64,000 nucleotides of DNA. It comes from Lingula anatina. Taxonomy: Eukaryota; Brachiopoda; Lingulata; Lingulida; Lingulidae. The DNA lies in assembly GCF_001039355.2 (NCBI RefSeq), contig NW_019773625.1:1268305-1332304 (forward strand), read 5' to 3'. The position numbers and the translations under genes are program-made. Positions 33,401 to 43,290 of the stretch are shown here, piece by piece. Under the pieces are notes generated by a model. The model ran no database searches. It saw only the letters and a list, made by a program, of their open reading frames with translations, and had not been told where the DNA came from. The first letter of the stretch is position 1; every line of letters begins with the position of its first letter.

Positions 33401-36400
33401 GTTGTATCCATCGGGACAACTACAGTTATATGATCCTTGGTAGTTGTGGCACGTGTGTGAACATCCGCCATTTTCAACACTGCATTCGTCAATGTCTAGA
33501 ATATTAATCAATGAAAGTAAAATCAGTTATACAGTTACAACAGGTCTCATGCAGACATATAAATGGATTGCAATCAATAAAGACGCCATATCAAAATATA
33601 TATCTTGACAGTTTTTCCCATCTTTTAGTAAGTTATATCCATCAGGACATTTACAGTTATATGATCCTTGGTAGTTGTGGCACGTGTGTGAACGTGTTGT
33701 GGCACGTGTTGTTCATTCTGCATTCATTCACATCTGAAATATTCGGCATAGTGAAATAACGTTATTTCCAACATTATACACAGATCTTACATAATACTTG
33801 TCTATATGAACTAAATAAATGAGACCTAATAACTTAAACCAAACCTTGACAGTTTTTCAAATCTTTCAGTAAGTTATATCCGGCTGGGCAACTGCAAGCA
33901 TATGTTCCGGCTTGGTTCTGACACGTGTGCGAACATCCACCGTTGTTGGAACGGCATTCGTCGATATCTGAAATATTATGGGACAAGAGCAACGTGGTGT
34001 AATGTGCATCAATTATAACTAATCAAAAAATCAAAAGCAGACTTTTCTTATTCCAAGGTATCATAATGAGATGCATACATAGACAGTTTTCTCATATTAT
34101 AGCAAGTTGTGCTGAAATGACTTCCTAAAATCAATGTCTTCCATAAATGAAGTACACGTGCACGCTGTATCAGGGCTTACCCTTACACGTCTTCTTATCT
34201 ATGTTTAACTCATATCCATCAGGACAGCTACAGTTATATGAACCCGGATAGTTTTTACATTTGTAAGAACAGCCACCATTACCACTGCTGCACTCGTCAA
34301 CATCTGAAAGAAAGAGAAGAATGTTTTGTTTCGAATCTGCCTAACAAGAAGGGTATTTGATTTTCACAAAATGTTTCTGCTTCAGTTACTCACCTTCACA
34401 TGTCTTTTTGTTGTTATTTAGTAAATTGTATCCATCAGGACAACTACAGTTATATGATCCCGGGAAGTTGTTACATTGATGTGAACAGCCGCCATTGCTA
34501 TTGTTGCATTCATTGACATCTGAAAACAAAAAGCATGGGGAACCATCTCTGTTGGCATGTTATTTTCTGCCTTACAGATAAAACGTAATGTTTTTCAAAA
34601 TACCTTTATATTAACCGTAAAAAAAACAAGGAGAATATGTTCGGACTCATTTATTCTAAAAATTATTGTTCATCATGCTTAATAGCAATCGCGTGTAATA
34701 GCACCGATGTTCTCGTAAATTACCTTTGCAGCTTCTCTTATCGCCAGATAGAGAGTACCCTTCTCGGCAGCTACATTTAAAGGAGCCCATGGTGTTACTG
34801 CAGTTATGGGAGCAGCCGCCATTTTTGTTTCTGCATTCATTCACGTCTTTTTGAACAAACCAAGTATGCAAAACACAATGATAATTAAGAAATTGATTAT
34901 TTCATAGAAAATAGTGATAAATCATGAAATGATAAACGTGGTTATTTTTCTTTGTCGAAAAAGGGTTTAATCTTTTACGAGTGCCATATAGATGAACATA
35001 TAACTTGCAAATTACATACATATAGGAATAGTTGAAAATTGTCAGGGTTCCCAGCACTTTGGAATATACTCAAGTACCAAACAATGCTTTACGAAAAGAT
35101 TTATATCTATACCACAAATAAGCCATAAATTTAAATTATAAATACAATGTATATCTTTCCCATTTTCTTTTGTTTTTTTGTTCAGAAAGTGGCGTCGTGT
35201 TTGCAATACCGCAAATCAGTATTATTCCATTACAACCAAAGGTCTATTCTCCGGCTTTTTTATACTACAACAAACAAACAAACAAACAAATGCATATATA
35301 AACAAACTATTCAATAAAGTATTCACCCGTGCATGTTCGTTTATCAGCAGCAAGAGCGTACCCAGTTCTACACCCACACCTGAAGGAACCAACCGTGTTG
35401 GAACATGTCTGAGAGCAGTTGCCTTTTTGGAACCTGCATTCGTCTATGTCTGAATAACGTATACAAGTGATTGTAAATGTATCTAATAAAAGGTGCATCA
35501 CATCTCTTTTATTTGATCATATTTGTACAGTATATAATACTATGCTGATTAGTCATCCAGTAGTACTTTACATAGTTTGAGTTTTTAGATTTATCATAGG
35601 ATTTACATTGGGATAGCAGCTGTAATCGCAACATCATCAACACTGATAATGATAATTCAAGTTATGATTTTAGGAAAATATATATTCTTTGTTTAGTGCA
35701 CTGTAAGTAATAATAAAATTTTAGTTGTTAAAATCAGTTCTCACATTAGTCGTAGATGTCTGACAAAAAACAAAAGCAACCACATTTGAAGTAATAAATA
35801 CCTGAGCATGTCTTGCCATCAGAGGAGAGGACAAACCCTCTTTTACAGGCACAGGTGAAGGACCCAGGGGTGTTATGACACGTGTGCTGGCACCCACCAT
35901 TTTTATTGCTACATTCGTCATTGTCTTAAAAAAATGCACATGGTCCTCTGTCGGATCAATTACAAAGAGTTATTGCAATACAGTAAGGTAGGCACTGCTC
36001 AGTGTAAATCAGATAAAGTTATTAAAAGAAAGTGCGTGATAATCAGATGCCTTGTTTATAACAGAGGCTAAATATATCCACACAGAAATGCTATCATAAG
36101 AAATTCTTCATTTCATTATATACAAAAATAAATAAATAAAAAATAAAAATAATAATAATAAAATTAAAAAATCGCAGAAAAAGATACAGCCAAATGTTGT
36201 TATAATGAAATAGTTGTAATATTGTTGCATGTGGTTATGCCCTTGCGTGTGCTTATTGAGATCTAAGCATTTTACATTTGTTTTTATATCAGTATATTTA
36301 TTGTGGTTTCTTGTTTATCTTACCATTACACCGTTTTTTGTCTGATGCTAGGGAGTAGCCAGTCCGGCAACTGCACTTAAATGACCCTGGACGGTTCTTA

Positions 36401-39400
36401 CAGATTTGTGAGCAGCCGCCGTTGTTAGTCTTGCATTCATCTACGTCTGAGAAATAATAGGTGGCTCAAAAAGACGTTACTGATTACAAAATTCAATAAC
36501 TACCATAGTTCAAAAGCTTTTAAATTGAAATTTTACACAGATTTTTAATACATTATTAATGGTCAACCTTGAAATTCCAGGTGTTAAAATGAAACCGTTT
36601 TGGTATTATCAGCAAATCAAATACACGCAAATTTCATTGCAACGTCTTTCAAAACTGTTTAATTTATTGAAATAAGTACCCTTTAGTAACATAGCATTAT
36701 CCACTAACCATTTTCATCGAAAAACACAATTACCTATAATATACAGTACGTGTAGGTGGTTTTTCATTCCTATTTTGCCATCACAAATAAACGATCACAG
36801 CAATGACTTCTTAAATCATGATGCGAGCAATGTGAAAACGTATTAAATAGTGAAGTGAGTACATTTAAAAACTACTGTGTAATGTACCTTTGCATGTTTT
36901 GGCATCGGTGCCTAACGTATATCCCTTGCCACAGCTACAATTGTATGATCCTGGCAGGTTAATACACGTATCTGAACAGCCGCCTTTTTTATTGCTGCAT
37001 TCATTTATATCTAGGTTGAGAGGATTAACTGAATAGTTTAGTGATCAGTGAACAAACATGTACAATATGATGAGCTGCATAATTCTTAGAACCACTCGGT
37101 TTTTGGTAACATATATGTTTTAACATATTGTTAAAACAAAAACTGAATGTACAAAGACTTCAACGAAGCCTCTCTTTTTCTTTAATTTTCACCAAGCATC
37201 AAAACATACAAATTAATTCAAATAAGTTACTGTTTTAGGATTGAATTGATGCCCAAATAAGTACTATTGTTGCATGTGGTCACATCCTTGCATGTGCTAG
37301 ATAGGCACTCATCATATGAATGATACAAAAAATCCAATGTCTATAAAAATCTATATATACAAGTACTAGATACACAAATGCTAGATAAATGTTAAGATTT
37401 TACGCTATTGTAAAGAGTGTAAAATGTTTTTACCTGTACATCTATTCCCTCTAGGAGTATACCCTTTCTTGCAGCCACCAGTACAGGTATGGGAGCCGTT
37501 GGCATTGGTGCACCGACCGGAACAACCACCATTGTTGACGGCGCATTCATTAATATCTATGAAATGGAACAATTTTGATCTTGGAACTTGAAAACTAGCC
37601 ATCGTTTTCACATGTTTGAGCATAAAGTATCTTCGATCAATAGTGGTTACGCAAAAATGGTACTGAAGTTTTGACTTTCGAAACTATGCAACTGGATATG
37701 GTGGTTACCAACAAATTTTCGTCCATAGTACTAAGAGGAGCATGGTAAAATTATTTTAGAAACAAGTGAAATGTGTGAAATACGAACCGCCAAACAAAAT
37801 TCCTTAGCTACAGACTACAGACATATGAAATATTTAATGCATTCCAAGACCTTTTCATTCTTGTTTGTAATTGCTGTGTACTTCAGTCACTGATACTTTT
37901 TAAAACTGTTTCTCTGATTTTCAAAGGCACCAGTCCCTGATATCCTATATGCATCTACCTCTTTATTGCCATTAAAAGTTCAAGTGTTCTAATTACAAAT
38001 ACACAGGATCGGATACAGTGATATTTTCTAACAGTATTCCAAATTATTCCAAATTATCCATCCTCCATTTTTGATGGTCTTCCAACAGAAAAAATAGATA
38101 CCCGTCAATGTAAACTTTAAAGTCTGGCCGTCTTCCAGAAGACCCAGAAGACGGTCTCAATCCGCCCCTGCATTCTTAAACTGAGTTAATTATTGCTTTT
38201 TTCTCTTATGTAGTGCTTTAACACTACATACACCATAAATATAAACCTTTAACCCTCAGTTCGTGGTTTGTAGGTCTATTTCTTTAGACAGAGCAATAGT
38301 ACTTACCGTACTGGCACAGATATGATCGTGGCGTGGAACACGTGCCGACGCTCCAATTGTATTCGCTTTTACTCTTCCTGTTTACCCACACACAGTTTTC
38401 TGCTTTTGGTGCATTGTATTGAAATGGGATACCTCTCCATCGTACCAAAGAATCGCCTGGTAAAGGAAAGATAATCTTGAATAACAGTCATTGTCTCTCT
38501 AAGAAAACTAAAACCGAAGATTTAATTTTTCAATTCATTTATCTATTGAGAGTGAGAGGGAGAGAGAGATTGGGTTTCCATCTTTATTAAACAGCTTTAT
38601 ACACCTATTCTTAATTCGTCGGTTGTTGGCAAACTTAACAGTCTCGTCGTAATCAAATACTAAATAATCTAAATATTTTTATTATGAAAAAATAAATTTT
38701 TGTTATATCTTGTGATAATTCTGTGTAAAGGGCACAGATAATGTAATAAACATGGTGCCTATTTCATCAAAGTTAAGATAAAAGAATAATCACAACTATA
38801 TGAAAATATATAATGAACCACACAGAAACAAGTGCCCGTTAACATTGCCCAAGATAAACTCTGGATTAAAGAAGCATTTAATGACGGGTTATAGTTAAGG
38901 GGGAAAATTACGTAATAAAGGCTTATATTTGCCAAAACAAGTTTTTCTCTTTTAGAGCACAGGAGTTGGATTTAAAGTTTACAGGATTCTGCGAGATTTC
39001 GTAACTTCCGGGGACATGTTAGATGTTGCACAACGTTTAATCAACAGTGACTACAGCTGTCAACATGTTTTTTTGGGGTGAAGTTACCCAAGTAACACCA
39101 AAAACTGTCAGTTTTTCGGTTCCCTGTGAATAACCTCAAACAGGGTAAATGAAAAGACTGTGTCAGTAGGCACCTGTAAACAATGATGAACCTGTAAACA
39201 AGATGGCGAGAAGCTAGCGTCGCAATATTCGAGGCATCATCGTGCACGTGCAAACGAGATTTGCAACAGCATTATCTCATTAGCTGAAAATGTTTATTTC
39301 CGGATTAGGTAATCGGATAAAGAAAAAAAAACCCTAAATGATGGATCGCGCTTCAGAGAGAATGAGAGAGAGGTATAAGAGAAATAAAGTGGTTAGTCTA

Positions 39401-40254
39401 TGAGCAGACAGAGAAACAACACAAAATTATGTAACTTGACAAAATAATCCAAAAACACTTGCCAGTCGACCAAGTCCATTTCAGCGTTTTTCCTTGGATT
39501 GAGGCACGCAATCCAATCCAACTTTCGTTAATCCTTTTCCCAAAAAGCTGTTTAATCGACTTCCATACCGCTGCCGACTTTATGACAACAAGTTCCCCTT
39601 TGTTTTTGGTACAATCGGCATTTGCTTTCGTCCAGTTTTTCAGGGAGTTTGTTCCCTTTCTAGGCCGCACGAGTTCATAACAGTACCTAGAGGAAGGCGG
39701 CACCTTTGATATTATTTGTGTGTTCTCCAGAGTCCTTGTAGGACAGCCCTGTCCATTAACTTCTATTGCGGCACCTTGAATGAATGAAAAAAAGAAAACT
39801 ATACGTGCCACTGTATTTCCAATGAAAATGATAAAAAAAAAACACATAAATAAATAAACTGGACAAAATGAGCGTGTTACAAAGGTGTAGGAATACGTGC
39901 AATCCTTTATTGCCATTGCAAATTCAGGCATTTCTTTAAAAGAATAAAACTAGAATTACTTTATGTATCGTATCAATCACCCGAAAACCAGAACGCAACC
40001 AGTGCTTTCTTGTACGATTTTGCTTTGTGGTCTACTTTTACATATAATCCGAGTTAACTATGGCTACTGTAACTACTGCGTGATCTCTACAAGACCACTA
40101 ACCTACTTAAATGTGTTGTTAATATTTTTATTGTGATGAAGAATATCGGCTTCCCCGACATCTAACATTGACGGTACTCACCCTGAAGTAGAAAAAACAG
40201 CACAGCCACCACTACCAACATAGAGCACCCGCTTCGAAATCTTCGCCAAACCAT
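26516..40254 (-). CDS. R1: C-type lectin / multi-EGF / mucin-stalk transmembrane receptor
   Basis: Reconstructed type I membrane protein. Exons in transcript order: signal peptide 40254-40182; CTLD 39774-39463 and 38456-38307; EGF exons from 37556 down to 29200; Ser/Thr stalk 28785-27853; TM 27349-27265; tail 26678-26516. All extracellular junctions are phase 1 and TM/tail is phase 2. With all 23 intact EGF exons the CDS is 4551 nt (1516 aa), but a haplotype duplication at the N join 33082 inflates this. One allele probably carries about 17 EGFs (contig 25957-33081) or 14 (contig from 33083). The architecture equals that of vertebrate group XIV lectins (thrombomodulin, CD93, CD248); orthology is not established. 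An endocytic or adhesive surface receptor is inferred from architecture and the FENPTY tail motif. The ligand is unknown. Confidence 0.85.
26690..26880. repeat. Degenerate TATGG/CATGG pentamer tract
   Basis: Imperfect repeats of TATGG and CATGG over about 190 bp, directly upstream (minus strand) of the R1 tail exon acceptor at 26679. Confidence 0.7.
27265..27349 (-). CDS. R1 transmembrane exon
   Basis: 85 nt, phase 1 to 2. Encodes [17 protein letters not shown] and then [11 protein letters not shown]: a glycine-rich single membrane span with a basic stop-transfer. The acceptor lies 11 nt from an (AAT)n microsatellite that serves as the polypyrimidine tract on the minus strand. Confidence 0.8.
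27361..27405. repeat. (AAT)n microsatellite at R1 TM acceptor
   Basis: About 15 AAT units. On the minus strand this TTA-rich tract lies directly before ATCAACTCCAG|, the acceptor of the TM exon. Confidence 0.9.
27478..27639. mobile_element. Inverted-repeat MITE, family 1 (copy 2)
   Basis: TIR GGCCCCATTTAGAATAGGGG with its imperfect reverse complement at the right end. The interior GGATCAAATATG, CTATTCAGTGTCTA and ATATTTGATC is shared with the other copies. Lies in the R1 intron between stalk and TM exons. Confidence 0.6.
27853..28785 (-). CDS. R1 Ser/Thr-rich stalk exon
   Basis: 933 nt, phase 1 to 1, acceptor AATCAG|CT and donor CAAG|GTAGGC. 311 residues rich in Thr, Ser, Val, Pro and Lys with few aromatics and almost no Cys. 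It is a mucin-like stalk expected to be heavily O-glycosylated, lifting the lectin/EGF part off the membrane. No strict repeat is seen, unlike the stalks of R2 and R3. It ends [11 protein letters not shown], a charged juxtamembrane stretch. Confidence 0.8.
28964..29034 (-). pseudogene. Decayed EGF exon remnant in R1 intron
   Basis: Plus-strand text GGGACAGCTACACTGCATA followed by GATCCAGGGGCGTTGTTACA resembles the GGACAACTACAGTTATATGATCCTTGGTAGTTG core of the neighbouring EGF exons. Splice sites and frame are gone. It is an old unit at the proximal end of the array, called by eye. Confidence 0.5.
29200..32888 (-). CDS. R1 EGF exons, first allelic copy plus proximal array
   Basis: Thirteen intact phase 1-1 EGF exons: 32888-32766, 32285-32163, 31958-31833 (126 nt), 31743-31621, 31407-31285, 30935-30813, 30707-30585, 30490-30368, 30253-30131, 30007-29885, 29776-29654, 29559-29437 and 29322-29200. 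The last eight are very similar tandem copies of exon plus intron, encoding [19 protein letters not shown] then [14 protein letters not shown]. [10 protein letters not shown] fits the C-x-N-x4-Y-x-C hydroxylation consensus. Low divergence of introns as well as exons points to recent tandem duplication. Confidence 0.85.
30010..33081. repeat. Allelic overlap in R1 EGF array, copy 1
   Basis: The right end of contig 25957-33081 is near-identical to 33083-35640. The introns match as well as the exons. The stretch 32941-33081 matches about 35504-35640. Confidence 0.85.
31044..31173 (-). pseudogene. Broken EGF exon in R1 (copy 1)
   Basis: Recognisable EGF exon between two intact ones, but 130 nt long instead of 123. 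A rearranged segment repeats the GTGCCACAACACG motif and shifts the frame to a stop. The donor is AAG|AT instead of AAG|GT. It cannot be spliced in normally and is presumably skipped. Confidence 0.75.
33082..33082. other. Single-N scaffold join
   Basis: One N inside the R1 EGF array, where the two overlapping copies meet. Confidence 0.9.
33200..33258 (-). pseudogene. EGF exon with internal 64-bp deletion (R1, copy 2)
   Basis: Aligns to the intact exon 30253-30131 but only 59 nt remain. The segment encoding the central cysteines is missing. Because 64 is not a multiple of three, including this exon would shift the frame (reads [12 protein letters not shown] then stop). Splice sites are intact. 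Confidence 0.75.
33373..35449 (-). CDS. R1 EGF exons, second allelic copy (contig from 33083)
   Basis: Intact phase 1-1 EGF exons at 35449-35327, 34846-34724, 34519-34394 (126 nt), 34303-34181, 33967-33845 and 33495-33373. Five are near-identical to those at 32888-32766, 32285-32163, 31958-31833, 31743-31621 and 31407-31285. The exon 33495-33373 looks like a hybrid: its 3' side matches 30368-30490 and its 5' side matches 30813-30935. Cysteine spacing and the D-x-[DN]-E-C starts are preserved. Confidence 0.8.
33604..33733 (-). pseudogene. Broken EGF exon in R1 (copy 2)
   Basis: Same lesions as 31044-31173: rearranged middle, 130 nt, frameshift and lost GT donor. Its presence in both allelic copies shows that the damage predates the two haplotypes. 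Confidence 0.75.
35802..37556 (-). CDS. R1 EGF exons 1-4 (single-copy part)
   Basis: Four phase 1-1 exons of 123 nt, each one complete EGF domain: 37556-37434, 37010-36888, 36446-36324 and 35924-35802. Each starts D-[IVN]-[ND]-E-C (calcium-binding EGF signature) and has six cysteines. The third and fourth have NGGC followed by the C-x-N-x4-[FY]-x-C region of the beta-hydroxylation consensus. The first is the most divergent ([10 protein letters not shown]). These lie outside the duplicated segment. Confidence 0.85.
38118..38170. repeat. Dispersed repeat, inverted copy
   Basis: CTTCCAGAAGACCCAGAAGA, then CGGTCTCAATCCGCCCCTG, is the reverse complement of the 4101-4152 repeat with a few changes. 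Lies in the R1 intron after the CTLD. Confidence 0.45.
38307..38456 (-). CDS. R1 exon 3: C-terminal half of C-type lectin domain
   Basis: 150 nt, phase 1 to 1, donor CG|GTAAGT. Encodes the distal CTLD with the expected cysteines NCVWV, GTC and YLCQY. No EPN or QPD sugar-selectivity motif is visible, and the usual WND calcium motif is replaced by NWSVGTC. Classical calcium-dependent sugar binding is therefore doubtful. Confidence 0.8.
39463..39774 (-). CDS. R1 exon 2: N-terminal half of C-type lectin domain
   Basis: 312 nt, phase 1 to 1. It contains GCPTR, RYCYEL, the NADC cysteine, a WIGLR motif (family consensus WIGL) and KWTWSTG. The donor is G|GCAAGT, a GC-AG type. The nearest GT (CAA|GTG) would put the next exon out of frame, whereas GC restores GGC and continues the CTLD. 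Confidence 0.85.
40182..40254 (-). CDS. R1 exon 1: signal peptide
   Basis: ATG at 40254. There are 24 codons with a basic start (MVWRRFR) and a hydrophobic core [12 protein letters not shown], then a phase-1 donor G|GTGAGT. It joins in frame to the acceptor at 39774 to give [12 protein letters not shown], a typical start of a mature CTLD. An earlier ATG two bases upstream in another frame stops at once, so this start is preferred. Confidence 0.8.
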
Positions 40255-41240
40255 CGGATTGTCATACACTCATTCAGTTACAAAACCAGATAGTAATATA
40301 CAAATATCTTCTTACTTCCACGAAGCCAAATCCCTGACAAATCCTTGCCAAAATGAAATTAGAAGAATGCTGTATTAGAAGTGTGAACGTAACGATTTAA
40401 CTCCGGTATGAAGATCCACCTCGTTGACGTTGCACGGAAGGTGACGATCTCGAAAACTTAACTCTACTAGCTGTAGAGGCGTATTGGTAAGCGTTAAGGC
40501 GAATTGGTAAGAACTTGTGCACTAGCCTATATACCGAATGTGTCCTTTTTGCAGACTTGTGAACAAGATCATATTTACCTTTAGAGATGTACGCGGCCAT
40601 AAGATATCCACGCATTGATACTCCTCCTTACATAGAATTAAGATAAACTTGGTTAATTTTTAACGCCATATGATAACAAGCTGCCTCTTAATAGTCAGTA
40701 TTAAATATGGAGAGGTATTGTCGGATGATATTGTCTACTTGGAAAGATGGCTCAAGGCTTGATTATTAATGAGTAAGAATGCCTCTTCAATTCAAGTTAT
40801 AGAGTTAATTTAGCAGTGACCAATTTCCTTATCTTGCGACAATAACGGTAGACAATGATAATATATAGGCTTGCACGTATCCCTGCACCTTTGTTACAGA
40901 TGTCGGGGGTTGTGATATATTTGACTTAAACTTTTTTCTGTTTGTCTGTCTGACTGGCTCTCTGTTCACCCGTCCAACCATCTAGTACGTGCACTCGCAT
41001 CGCAGTATCTACCTGCAGTCTCAGTTCAATGTGTCCGCTAGGAACCGTAGTCCGTTCCCCATTACTTTTTACAGGTGACATTAGTCCCATATACTAACCC
41101 CAATTCTCCGACTAATCTTAATCTGTACTAATGATATTATATCGGACCCAGGACCTCCATTCTCAATCGTCATGACACAGGAAGAACAAAATACGTTTGT
41201 TGCACTGGTACATGTGTATTTGATGTGTTAGTGACTTAAT

Positions 41241-41268
41241 GTTTTTTTTTTTTTTTTTTTTTTTTTTT
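41241..41268. repeat. Poly-T tract
   Basis: 28 T residues, 0.1 kb left of the perfect hairpin. Could be a retroposon tail in minus orientation, but no body is recognised. Confidence 0.8.
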
Positions 41269-41362
41269 GTGGATAATAATTAATCATTGAACCAATATGG
41301 AATTATGACAAAACAAGCTTGAAAAAATTTCAAGTCAAACAAGAAATAATTTTATTGAACTT

Positions 41363-41495
41363 GCTGACATCACCCTGAGCTTCAGAGCTAACTTGACACT
41401 AACCTTTTCACTGTAGCCTATCTCCATCGTGTGGAGATAGGCTACAGTGAAAAGGTTAGTGTCAAGTTAGCTCTGAAGCTCAGGGTGGCTGACAT
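41363..41495. repeat. Perfect 56-bp inverted repeat with 8-bp direct repeats
   Basis: Left arm 41371-41426 and right arm 41432-41487 are perfect reverse complements around a 5-nt loop. The unit is flanked by GCTGACAT at 41363-41370 and 41488-41495. The 8-bp flank suggests a target-site duplication as left by hAT-type elements, with the two arms acting as extended TIRs. Lies between the anoctamin stop and the R1 start. Confidence 0.85.
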
Positions 41496-43094
41496 ATGAT
41501 CTCAGAAAAAATTTACATTTAGCATAAATGGATATTTTCTTTCAAATAATAAAACAATCTTTGTGGTACAACTGAAATGTATATCACTTCTGATAGTTAA
41601 AGAAAATTTCAAGATAATAGAACATCAGAGAACATCACATGATTTAATCAAAACTACGAAAGTAGTTTTCGTTTTGGTTAAAGAATAGGCAAAACTCTAT
41701 AATCTACTGGCCTAAGATATGCATCTTGTAAGAAACAAATACTGTATTATCATTAATGCATCAATAGCAAATAATTGGTCTACAAAAACTATTCAAATGT
41801 GTAAGTCAGTTTGACCCTCGTAAAAATTGCCACCAAATAAATAAATAAATAAATAAATAAATAAATACTAATAAATGAAAAATATTTAATGAAATAAAAA
41901 TAAATATAAAAAATAAATATAATTATAATACAAAGATAATTAAGAAAATGCCAAGATGAAATGCATTAACAATGAAAAAAAAAAAACTGAAAAAAAAATT
42001 AATGCAACTTAATAGTTGTGGCAACCGAGGTATTTTTACAAGTATCATGATAGTCTTACTGTGCCAATACAACTATATACCCCGACTCCTTTTAGCCATA
42101 GAAAGGATCTCAACTGAAATATTCTCACACAAAGAAACATGGAAAGGGCATTCATCATATTTTAAGCTCTGAATATAATGTCTCTGCTAAAATCTAAATT
42201 TAATAAATGAATAGTAAAAAGTACTATGTTTTTATACCTTAATATATTAAATTGCACATTCATTTCAGAATTAAAATGTAAAAAACATAACAAAACACAA
42301 TTTCACCCATAACTACATCTTTTAGAAAGGTGTGGCAACCTCCTCCAGCTTGAGGGGGATTTTTTTTAGGGGGGGGGGGGGACTCTATTCCCTTCAGGGT
42401 AGTTAAACTTTTCAGTCATTTTAGTCTGGTCTTATTTCAAGCCCAGCATAATCCAATCTCTGCCACCTAAACAAGGTAATAAAAGAGGTTATAATTATCC
42501 TTACATATAAAATACCACCATTCACTACAGCAACCTCAGTATTCTTACAGCTGAAGTTTTTTTTTCAGCCCCCTGACTAACTAATAAAATATTTTTTGAA
42601 AAATGTGTACCTAAATTTGACAATCATTATATGAAATAAATGGCAATTTTTAACATATAATGTTCTTAGATCAAGACAGTGTTATATATTTACCACCACT
42701 ATAGGCCAATCAGACAGTGTAAGAACAAAGATTTACCCTTTACCAAGATCCTAGTCTTTACGGCAGCTGAAAAGTTTTGCAAACAAATGTATTTCTTCAA
42801 TGCTGCTACAATAAATAAGCATATTAAAAGACAGCAAGCTTAAGCTCAAAGCCTAACGGAACCTTTGGCAGAAATGGAGTCAATTTGCAAAATGTTAGAA
42901 GATTACAAATTATTCACCTACAGTCTTGCTTGGCTGCAGCACAGGCCAAAATGCAGTAAGTTCTTTTAAAAACAAACTTCAGCGGTCTTTTTTTCTTCAA
43001 TTAACATGTACAGTTTTTCACAAACATTTATAAGCACAAAATGAATGTGTGTGTTAACACATGTTGGCAAGTTGTTAAAACTACGGACTGCACA

Positions 43095-43290
43095 TTGCCG
43101 AGTGTGACATCACTGTCCTAGCAGGATGTCACTGTCCCACTGTGATGGCACTGTCTAAATATGACACCACAGTCGAAGTATGATGTCACTGTCTAAGCAT
43201 GACATCATTATCATAGTGTGATGTCACTAAGCATGACATCATTATGATAGCGTGATGTCACTGTCCCAGTATGATGTCACAGTTTCATGT
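43095..43290. repeat. Degenerate ~20-bp repeats containing TGATGTCA / TGACATCA
   Basis: Roughly ten imperfect units such as TGATGTCACTGTC and AAGCATGACATCATTAT. Each carries a CRE/ATF-like half-site palindrome. Lies about 0.7 kb past the anoctamin stop, possibly in its 3' UTR or intergenic. Confidence 0.7.

Larger units (their letters stand above)
33083..35640. repeat. Allelic overlap in R1 EGF array, copy 2
   Basis: The left end of the contig beginning after the N at 33082 repeats 30010-33081. It is about 0.5 kb shorter because two EGF units are missing and one exon carries a 64-bp deletion. Confidence 0.85.

Noticed and set aside
39453-39462. Use of the canonical GT (CAA|GTG) donor in R1 exon 2
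   Set aside because: It would join exon 38456 out of frame and destroy the lectin domain; the GC donor keeps frame and alignment.
43095-43290. CRISPR-like array
   Set aside because: Units are degenerate and contiguous with no unique spacers, and the context is a eukaryotic nuclear genome.
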